Below, piece after piece: positions 58,471-64,000 of a DNA stretch of 64,000 bases; within the stretch, counting starts at the first letter, position 1, and each line of letters starts with the position of its first letter. Location: assembly GCA_014860745.1 (NCBI GenBank), contig JACZJC010000059.1:31197-95196 (forward strand). Direction: 5' to 3'. The notes below the pieces were generated by a model. It was not told the origin of the DNA. It was given only the letters and a program-made list of their open reading frames with translations, and did not search any database. Made by a program: the position numbers and the translations under genes. Origin of the DNA: Anaerolineales bacterium (GTDB lineage Bacteria > Chloroflexota > Anaerolineae > Anaerolineales > Villigracilaceae).

Positions 58471-59385
58471 ATGACTTCTCAATTGCAAATACTCACACGG
58501 ATTAATCTTGAAGATCTTGTCTCGTCTTTTGGTTGGCAAAATCAGAAATTGCTTGCTTCCGTGCTTCGCCGAATTTTCGCCAACCCTGCTCGTAAATTTG
58601 CAGAGCAAATGGCAAGCTATGACATTTCTGTCGGCGAAATGGGTCTTGCAAAAGCCTCACAAGAAATCATGCGCACAAAGTATGTATATGATGTCCGCGT
58701 GCATGGGCGTGAGCATGTGCCAATTAATGGACCCGCCTTATTTTTATCTAATCATCCCGGCATAGCAGATACCATCAGTCTCTTCGCCGCCATTAACCGA
58801 CCTGACTTGAAAATTATTGCGGCGTATCGTCCGTTTCTGGTTGCGCTCGAAAACACAACCAAACAACTTTTTTTTATTGATGACGACCCAACCAAACGCA
58901 TGAATGCCGTGAGGCAAGTCTCCGCGCATTTGCGAAATGGCGGCTCAGTGCTTACCTTTCCTGCCGGTGAGATTGAACCGGATCCACAAGTTTATGATGG
59001 CGCATTAGACTCACTCAACAATTGGACAGATTCTGCTGGCGTTTTTATTCGCTTCGCACGTGACACGAAAATTGTTCCTGTTTTAGTCAGCGGAGTCATC
59101 TGGGAGAAGACTGCCCATCATTTGCTGACGCGTCTACAACGTACACGCATGGAACGTGAAAAACTCGCCGCCGCATTGCAATTGCTTATGCTGATCACAC
59201 GCAATGCACGCCCAAATATTGTGCATGTTCGTTTTGCAAAGCCAATCACGTTGGAAGAGATTGGCTCAACTGATACAGATGCAATTCATCGGGTTGTGAT
59301 TGAGCGAATGAAAGCTTTGATTCAAAACCCAACTGAAAACGATGGGGTTTCAGCATTGTATGATGATCTCGCAAAGGATTCTTAA
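58471..59385 (+). CDS. PlsC-like acyltransferase
   Basis: About 304 residues from ATG 58471. The glycerolipid acyltransferase motif I is NHPGIAD (HX4D), followed by a substrate motif FPAGEIEPD and IVPVLVSGV. There is no membrane helix as in typical PlsC, but the core fits a lysophosphatidic-acid-type acyltransferase acting on a lipid or a hydroxyl acceptor. Low GC and codon use set it apart from genes on either side. Its stop overlaps the next start by one base. Confidence 0.8.
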   Translation: MTSQLQILTRINLEDLVSSFGWQNQKLLASVLRRIFANPARKFAEQMASYDISVGEMGLAKASQEIMRTKYVYDVRVHGREHVPINGPALFLSNHPGIADTISLFAAINRPDLKIIAAYRPFLVALENTTKQLFFIDDDPTKRMNAVRQVSAHLRNGGSVLTFPAGEIEPDPQVYDGALDSLNNWTDSAGVFIRFARDTKIVPVLVSGVIWEKTAHHLLTRLQRTRMEREKLAAALQLLMLITRNARPNIVHVRFAKPITLEEIGSTDTDAIHRVVIERMKALIQNPTENDGVSALYDDLAKDS

Positions 59386-60263
59386 TGAATTATTCCTTTC
59401 CACATTACTTACATGCAAAACAAAGCGTAGATGACCGCGCACTCAATAAAGATGTCGTCAAAGCCCTGACAGCCTCTTTGCCGCAAAGACCGATACGCCT
59501 GATTGAAGTCGGTGCGGGAATTGGCACGATGCTCAAGCGGCTGGTTTACTGGAACATCATCAACAAGGCTGAGTATGTGATGTTGGATAAATCAAGCGAA
59601 AATATAGAATATGCATCGGCTTGGATTCCGCAATGGGCTGAAGAAACGGGCTTGAGCGTAGAAAGAGGCGGGAAGAATCAATTACGGGTTTTTAATGAAG
59701 TCTATGATATTCAAATCCAATTAGAGCGGGCAGACGTCTTCGATTTCATTCCGAAAAATAAAAAATATTTTGACTTGTTAATTGCGCACGCATTTTTAGA
59801 TTTGCTCCCCATGCCTGAAAGTTTGGAAAAACTTTTTATGCTGACAAATAATTTAGCATGGCTAACATTAAACTTTGATGGGGTGACAACTTTTGAGCCA
59901 GCGATTGAGCCTGCATTAGATGAAAAAATTGAGCGACTGTATCACGAAACAATGAAAACATCGGGCGGTGACAGCCAAAGTGGACGGCATTTGTTTAACT
60001 ATTTAAAGATTGTGAAGGCAGAGATTCTTGCGTCGGGTTCATCCGATTGGGTGGTTCATGCAATCAATGGAAAATACCCGCAAGATGAAGCCTACTTTTT
60101 ACATTTCATCTTACATTTTTTTGAAGAGTCTTTAAAAGATTGTAAAGAATTAAATGTAAATGCGTTTCCAGCTTGGTTGAAAAAACGCCGCGAGCAAATT
60201 GAATGTGGTGAGTTGGTTTATATTGCGCATCAATTGGATTTTTTGGCAGGGGTAAATCCATGA
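59385..60263 (+). CDS. Class I SAM-dependent methyltransferase-like protein
   Basis: 292 residues. The SAM-binding motif I is LIEVGAGIGTML (about 39-50), followed by an acidic motif II at YVMLDKS and a motif after DVFDF. The substrate is unknown. The DNA is strikingly AT-rich (many AAA, TTT and ATT codons). It overlaps the acyltransferase by one base and the LipM-like gene by four, so the three are co-transcribed; a lipid or surface-modification role for the pair is an inference. Confidence 0.78.
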   Translation: MNYSFPHYLHAKQSVDDRALNKDVVKALTASLPQRPIRLIEVGAGIGTMLKRLVYWNIINKAEYVMLDKSSENIEYASAWIPQWAEETGLSVERGGKNQLRVFNEVYDIQIQLERADVFDFIPKNKKYFDLLIAHAFLDLLPMPESLEKLFMLTNNLAWLTLNFDGVTTFEPAIEPALDEKIERLYHETMKTSGGDSQSGRHLFNYLKIVKAEILASGSSDWVVHAINGKYPQDEAYFLHFILHFFEESLKDCKELNVNAFPAWLKKRREQIECGELVYIAHQLDFLAGVNP

Positions 60264-61099
60264 CCACATGGAGGCTGCTTTACACTCCCCCATCCACCGG
60301 CGCATGGAACATGGCTGTGGACGAATCCATTCTCGAACACATCCATCGCGGGGAATCACAACCCACCCTGCGGCTGTATTCCTGGAATCCGCCTTGCCTT
60401 TCGCTGGGACATGCCCAATCCTTCAAAGATGTGGATATCGACCGACTCAAATCTCACGGCTGGGAAGTCGTCCGCCGCGTAACGGGGGGACGGGCGATCC
60501 TGCATACGGACGAATTGACCTACTCTGTTACAGGCTCCGCTGAAGAACCCGTGCTTGCGGGCGGCGTGCTGGAATCTTATAACCGACTTTCAAAAGCGCT
60601 GTTACATGCCGTTCGCACATTGAGTCTCCCGGTAGAAGTGAAAGAATTTTCCGATGCCCCCGCTTCGCAAAATTTGAATCCTGTTTGCTTTGAAGTTCCC
60701 TCTACGTACGAGATAACCGTGGATGGAAAGAAGCTCATCGGCTCGGCACAGGCGCGAAAGAAAGAAGGCGTGCTGCAACACGGCTCACTTCCACTGACGG
60801 GCGACCTGACCCGTATTTGCGATGCCTTGATTTTCGAAAACGAATCTGCCCGGCAAACTGCCAAAGAAAGATTGCTTGCACGGGCTACGACTGTTTCGAC
60901 TGTGCTCAACACGGGTGTCAAATCCGCTCTCGGCGTGGGAATCGATTGGGAAACAGCAGCCCAGGCCTTCGTCCGCGGGTTTGAGGCGGAGTTGGGAATC
61001 CAGTTTAAGCGCGGAGAAATGTCCGCGTCCGAGGTCCAACGAACGGAAGAACTGGTCAAAGAAAAATATGCACATCCTGCATGGACAGAGAGAGTATGA
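60260..61099 (+). CDS. lipM: LipM-like octanoyltransferase (lipoate/octanoate transferase family)
   Basis: 279 residues. Family blocks are RRVTGGRAILHTDELTYSV (about 72-90) and PVCFEVPSTYEITVDGKKLI followed by GSAQ, with Cys143 in the position of the LipM catalytic cysteine and a conserved lysine in DGKKL. LplA ligases lack this cysteine, which favours octanoyl transfer from ACP to GcvH or E2 domains over lipoate ligation. The GC-rich composition resumes here. It overlaps the next gene by four bases (ATGA). Confidence 0.85.
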   Translation: MTTWRLLYTPPSTGAWNMAVDESILEHIHRGESQPTLRLYSWNPPCLSLGHAQSFKDVDIDRLKSHGWEVVRRVTGGRAILHTDELTYSVTGSAEEPVLAGGVLESYNRLSKALLHAVRTLSLPVEVKEFSDAPASQNLNPVCFEVPSTYEITVDGKKLIGSAQARKKEGVLQHGSLPLTGDLTRICDALIFENESARQTAKERLLARATTVSTVLNTGVKSALGVGIDWETAAQAFVRGFEAELGIQFKRGEMSASEVQRTEELVKEKYAHPAWTERV

Positions 61100-62148
61100 A
61101 AAAAATTCTGGTATATGGTTCGTATGGATATACGGGGGAATTGATCGTTGAACAGGCAATAAAAGAGGGATTACAACTCATACTTGCAGGGCGCAATGAA
61201 AAACGCTTGCGCGCGCAAGCTGAAAAATATCATTTGGAATATCGCACATTCACCCTGGATAACACAACCGCATTGGACTCTGCTTTACAGGAAGTCGATG
61301 CGGTGCTGCATTGTGCGGGTCCGTTCGTGTTGACCTTTCGGCAGATGGCAGAAGCGTGCATTCGCAACAAAAAACATTACGTCGATATCAGCGGCGAGAT
61401 CGAGGGCTTTGAAGCGCTTGCGGCGATGGACGAAGAGGCGAAACGCGCGGGCATCATGCTTCTGCCAGGCAGCGGCTTCGATGTGGTTCCGTCAGATTGT
61501 CTTTCGGCATATACGGCCGGTAAACTACCCACTGGGACGTATTTAAATCTATATATCAAAAGCATCGGCAGCGGAGTCTCACGCGGCACAGCGCGTTCCG
61601 GCATCGAGAACATGCATCGGCAGGGACGCATCCGCCGCGATGGAAATATCATCCGCGTGCCAAATGTATGGGAATCCAAATATGTGGATTTTGGCCGCGG
61701 CGCAACCCGAATGGTATCTGTGGGCTGGGGCGATGTCAGCACGGCATATCACAGCACCCGCATTCCGAACATCACTGCCTACATGGGCTTTCCCAACGCG
61801 ATGGTGACCATGATGCGCCTGACCCGTTATATCAGCGCATTGCTTTACACGCGCATTGCAAAAGATATTCTCAAAGGGCTGATCGGTATTTTGATTCCAA
61901 TGGGTCCATCCAAAACAAAGAATCAGATGGGGTTTAGTTTGATGATCGCCGAGGTGGGAGACGGAACCAAAAGCGTCCGCACAAAACTACGGACGCCTGA
62001 AGCGTATTATCTGACCGCGCTCACTTCGGTGGAAATTATGAAACGCATCCTTTCTTCAGACTATGAGCCCGGGTTTCAAACTCCAAGCAATGCCTACGGC
62101 GCCGATTTTATTTTGCAGTTTTCAGGAGTGACAAGAGAAGATTTGTAA
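61096..62148 (+). CDS. Saccharopine dehydrogenase-like NAD(P)-binding protein
   Basis: 350 residues from ATG 61096, which overlaps the LipM stop. The N-terminal Rossmann fold begins KKILVYGSYGYTGELIVEQA (G-x-x-G-x-x-G) with LILAGRNEKRL. HCAGPF and HYVDISGE blocks resemble the trans-acting enoyl reductase/saccharopine dehydrogenase family. A hydrophobic stretch in the C-terminal half may associate with the membrane. The reaction is not known. Confidence 0.82.
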   Translation: MKKILVYGSYGYTGELIVEQAIKEGLQLILAGRNEKRLRAQAEKYHLEYRTFTLDNTTALDSALQEVDAVLHCAGPFVLTFRQMAEACIRNKKHYVDISGEIEGFEALAAMDEEAKRAGIMLLPGSGFDVVPSDCLSAYTAGKLPTGTYLNLYIKSIGSGVSRGTARSGIENMHRQGRIRRDGNIIRVPNVWESKYVDFGRGATRMVSVGWGDVSTAYHSTRIPNITAYMGFPNAMVTMMRLTRYISALLYTRIAKDILKGLIGILIPMGPSKTKNQMGFSLMIAEVGDGTKSVRTKLRTPEAYYLTALTSVEIMKRILSSDYEPGFQTPSNAYGADFILQFSGVTREDL

Positions 62149-62151
62149 GAA

Positions 62152-62256
62152 AGTGTCCGAAAAGCAGGGACACAGCGAGTCGCTTCATAATTTTGACCAT
62201 CAATCGTTTCGCTGTGTCCCTACAAACCCATATCTAAAATTGAGTTTTCAGACACT
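62152..62256. repeat. MITE-like nested inverted repeat
   Basis: About 105 bases. The outer arms AGTGTCCGAAAA (62152-62163) and TTTTCAGACACT (62245-62256) differ by one base; the inner arms AGGGACACAGCGA (62166-62178) and TCGCTGTGTCCCT (62209-62221) are perfect. It begins four bases after the stop of the dehydrogenase-like gene and ends 16 bases before the ATG of the PEBP lipoprotein, so it could affect that gene's expression. Confidence 0.7.
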
Positions 62257-62272
62257 CTCCAAGAGGTACGCC

Positions 62273-62845
62273 ATGAAAAAAATCCTTTTCAGCGGTCTGG
62301 TATTGAGCGCCGCCGCATGTACTTCACAACCCGCACAAGTTGTTCCCCCAATTGAATCAGCAAATATACAAACCGAGGAAACCGCCATGTCATTTAAACT
62401 CACCAGTCCCGCCTTTGCCAATGGGGCAGCCATCCCAACAGATTACTCCTGCGATGGCCGTGATATCTCCCCCGCCCTCGTGTGGACCGATCCGCCCGCT
62501 GGCACGAAAAGTTTTGCCATCATCATGGACGACCCCGATGCGCCAATCGGAACGTGGGTGCACTGGGTCATCTTCAACGTCCCCGCCTCAACCCGTAACT
62601 TGAAAGAGGGCATGTCCACCGATCTGCAACTCAGCGACGGCAGCATCCAGGGCACAACTTCCGCGCGCTCGACAGGGTATCACGGTCCGTGCCCGCCCTC
62701 TGGCACACATCGCTACTTCTTCAAGTTGTATGCGCTGGATGTGATGCTCGAACTCTCCAGCAAAGCTGATAAAAAAGATGTCCTTGCCGCGATAGAAGGC
62801 CATGTTCTTGCGAATACAGAATTGATGGGAACATTCAGCCGCTAA
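62273..62845 (+). CDS. PEBP/YbhB-family lipoprotein
   Basis: 190 residues from ATG 62273, which has AAGAGG upstream. The signal peptide has a lipobox LSAAAC. The mature part is a phosphatidylethanolamine-binding-protein/YbhB fold: SPALVWTDPPAGTKSFAIIM with DDPDAP, the WVHWVIFNVP strand and GYHGPCPPSGTHRYFFKLYALD. The phosphate-binding pocket residues (DPDAP, GxHGPCPPSGxHRY) are intact. Function in bacteria is unclear; relatives bind anionic ligands. An earlier in-frame start lies within the repeat and is unlikely. Confidence 0.88.
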   Translation: MKKILFSGLVLSAAACTSQPAQVVPPIESANIQTEETAMSFKLTSPAFANGAAIPTDYSCDGRDISPALVWTDPPAGTKSFAIIMDDPDAPIGTWVHWVIFNVPASTRNLKEGMSTDLQLSDGSIQGTTSARSTGYHGPCPPSGTHRYFFKLYALDVMLELSSKADKKDVLAAIEGHVLANTELMGTFSR

Positions 62846-62988
62846 TTTGGATTTTATCCAACGCGCCTCGAAACTCCGCCGCAAATTGCTGCGCGGTTTC
62901 AACAGGCGTTTCACTCCCCTTCTCTGCGCATCAAAACAGTCGTGGAGACTATGATAGAATGCCTCTGAAGATATCAAGGAGTTTAACT

Positions 62989-63294
62989 ATGAAACTTGGA
63001 GACTATGTTGGTTTATATATTGACGACAAGTTGATCTACACAGGTGTTTTGAAAGATGTCGGCAAAATGGAAAGCGGGCGGACAGTTTATCAAATCCTGC
63101 TGGTCAAGAATATCTTTCAGCGCAATTTCCCCGAAATCCACTTCGACCCTGACATTCGACCCGCGACCTTTGAGCAATTGCAGGACGAAATCAAACGCCT
63201 CAAAATCAACCTGATGAAACATCTTGAAAAACTGGAGGGGGAGCATGTCGCAGAACTCATCGAAGAAAAAGAACTCCATAACATCATTGGATGA
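62989..63294 (+). CDS. Small protein of unknown function (101 residues)
   Basis: Read from ATG 62989, which has AAGGAG eight bases upstream. It begins with a small beta domain (KLGDYVGLYIDDKLIYTGVLKD) and ends in a helix rich in Glu, Lys and Leu (LQDEIKRLKINLMKHLEKL). No family is recognised. It overlaps the next gene by 50 bases in a different frame, so the two are probably one unit. Confidence 0.65.
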   Translation: MKLGDYVGLYIDDKLIYTGVLKDVGKMESGRTVYQILLVKNIFQRNFPEIHFDPDIRPATFEQLQDEIKRLKINLMKHLEKLEGEHVAELIEEKELHNIIG

Positions 63295-63544
63295 ATATTA
63301 CCAATTGTCCCAACTATACTCCGACGCCTGGGATCGGATCCAATCGGGAGGCACAGGAGCGGGATACAGCGGTATTCATTATGAAGTCTTTAATGCAATC
63401 CGGAGATACGGCAAGGTCGCCAACGGACGGGAAGAGGCGCTGGCTGAATTGAAGAAGTTACTTCGGGAATACGAAAAGAAGCACCTGGGGACAAAAGACC
63501 AGTCTGATGAAGAATATCTGAGCAAGTTTGACGATATCGAATAA
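63245..63544 (+). CDS. Small protein of unknown function (99 residues)
   Basis: Read from ATG 63245, with a strong GGAGGGGGA Shine-Dalgarno site inside the previous gene. It starts with a Ser/Lys-rich stretch, then a helical core DEYYQLSQLYSDAWDRIQSG, and an acidic end. No family is recognised. The overlap with the previous gene suggests coupled synthesis. Confidence 0.65.
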   Translation: MSQNSSKKKNSITSLDEYYQLSQLYSDAWDRIQSGGTGAGYSGIHYEVFNAIRRYGKVANGREEALAELKKLLREYEKKHLGTKDQSDEEYLSKFDDIE

Positions 63545-63639
63545 ACGAAAGCGGCGCAGACCGAGAACGAGCCTATCGGTGGTTCATATCCAATTTTGAG
63601 CCTGGTCAAACAATTGAGATTGCGGAGAAGACAGTTTTA

Positions 63640-63735
63640 TGATTCGAAATCAGAATAGTATTGTGCGTGGCTATATGTGTGAAGCGGGTTTTGAATTATA
63701 CAATAGACCTCTTGCAAAAGTCAAATTGAGTTGAG
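63640..63735 (+). pseudogene. Short gene start cut by the IS element
   Basis: ATG 63640 has a good Shine-Dalgarno GGAGAAG. The frame MIRNQNSIVRGYMCEAGFELYN runs into the left end of the IS at about 63705 and then stops after only 32 codons. The sensible start signal suggests a real gene whose remainder was displaced by the insertion; the rest may lie beyond the window. Confidence 0.45.
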
Positions 63736-64000
63736 TTCAAGGTTGTAAATAGCAGCAATCAGGTTGAAACGCAAAGCAAACCTCTTTCTACGATTACGAT
63801 ACCTCTCGCTCAAGATACGAAACACTTTCAACTTACGGAAAATATGCTCAATCACAATTCGTTTTCGCGCCAAACTCCGATTGCTCTGTTTCTCTCGTTT
63901 CGTCAGAGCATGGAATTTGGATTTCTTGAAGGGTGTCTGGCTATTTTCATGAAGTTCCGCCAGTCCTTGATAACCAGCATCTGCCAAAATGCGAAGATGT
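63705..64000 (-). mobile_element. IS5-family insertion sequence, left end
   Basis: From about 63705 (AGACCTCTTGCAAAAG, probably the terminal inverted repeat) to the right edge. It contains the C-terminal part of a transposase on the minus strand. The other end and target duplication are outside the window, so the exact boundary is not fixed. Confidence 0.75.
63721..64000 (-). CDS. IS5-family DDE transposase, C-terminal part
   Basis: The frame is open through the right edge (about 93 codons visible). LADAGYQGLAELH contains the second catalytic Asp region, and NRSLARKRIVIEHIFRKLKVF followed by RILSERYRNRRKRF carries the conserved catalytic Glu in the (Y/R)-x-x-IE-x-x-F/R-x-K pattern of IS5-type enzymes. 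It ends GLRFN-like (ALRFNLIAAIYNLEL). The transposase looks intact where visible. Confidence 0.88.
   Translation of the reverse strand, partial: HLRILADAGYQGLAELHENSQTPFKKSKFHALTKREKQSNRSLARKRIVIEHIFRKLKVFRILSERYRNRRKRFALRFNLIAAIYNLELNSI

Noticed and set aside
1..64000. tRNA, rRNA, CRISPR arrays and known riboswitches
   Set aside because: No cloverleaf-like sequence, rRNA motif, or regularly spaced direct repeat was seen. The longest gene-free stretch (23904-24294) has small hairpins only.

Overview
The window reads as a chromosomal segment of a Chloroflexota bacterium, most likely class Anaerolineae. This placement is an inference from gene content and protein style: abundant TPR and PQQ/propeller proteins, CpaE/CpaF ATPases wired to two-component genes, Ser/Thr kinase plus PP2C plus FHA genes, and lipoproteins with Thr/Pro/Glu/Ala linkers. 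No rRNA, tRNA or CRISPR array was found. Most of the window is moderately GC-rich; one stretch (about 57.9-60.26 kb) is clearly AT-rich.

Layout. 0-2.4 kb: the end of a Na+-pumping methylmalonyl-CoA decarboxylase operon (carboxyltransferase end, OadG-like subunit, biotin carrier, membrane beta subunit). 2.4-7.7 kb: a 7TM-PAS-PAS-GGDEF diguanylate cyclase, a fold-type II PLP enzyme, a GH18 lipoprotein and an unknown gene; the last two diverge from one symmetric -10 element. 7.7-14.7 kb: a pseudo-receiver protein ending in a nuclease-dead IS200-like domain, DNA polymerase I and a large TPR protein. 14.9-16 kb: heme A synthase. 16-23.9 kb (minus strand): a peptide-type ABC transporter with a circularly permuted binding protein, two permeases, two ATPases and an inserted DinB-like gene. 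24.3-28.7 kb: a 14-repeat propeller histidine kinase and its NarL-type regulator.

28.8-40.6 kb (minus strand): a membrane-anchored DsbA-like oxidoreductase, then a tightly packed run of lipase, V4R protein, GNAT, TPR, XRE regulator, CpaF, a small protein, CpaE, an OmpR regulator and two histidine kinases, one carrying an MshEN-like c-di-GMP-binding domain; then a YtcJ-type amidohydrolase. 40.6-47.1 kb: parB, parA, a PfkB kinase, jag, yidC, a PQQ lipoprotein, yidD, rnpA and rpmH, the classical origin-proximal set but without dnaA in view. 47.1-50 kb: adenosine deaminase, an M20 amidohydrolase and Hsp20. 50-55.9 kb: a phospho-signalling block of orphan OmpR regulator, small protein, zinc-ribbon FHA protein, J-domain/VWA fusion, PP2C phosphatase and a Ser/Thr kinase with a C-terminal eight-blade PQQ propeller. 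56-63.5 kb (plus strand): phosphoesterase, ParB-fold protein, DapA-family aldolase, acyltransferase, methyltransferase, LipM-like octanoyltransferase, saccharopine-dehydrogenase-like protein, PEBP lipoprotein and small unknown genes. The right edge holds an IS5-family transposase that has cut a short gene.

How the parts fit: c-di-GMP made by the cyclase at 2.4 kb could be read by the MshEN-like kinase at 38 kb next to the CpaE/CpaF ATPases. The 50-55.9 kb block looks like a self-contained phosphorylation, dephosphorylation and phosphothreonine-reading circuit around a chaperone-linked VWA protein. Many genes lack a Shine-Dalgarno site and start right where a -10 box places the first transcribed base, so leaderless transcripts seem common here.
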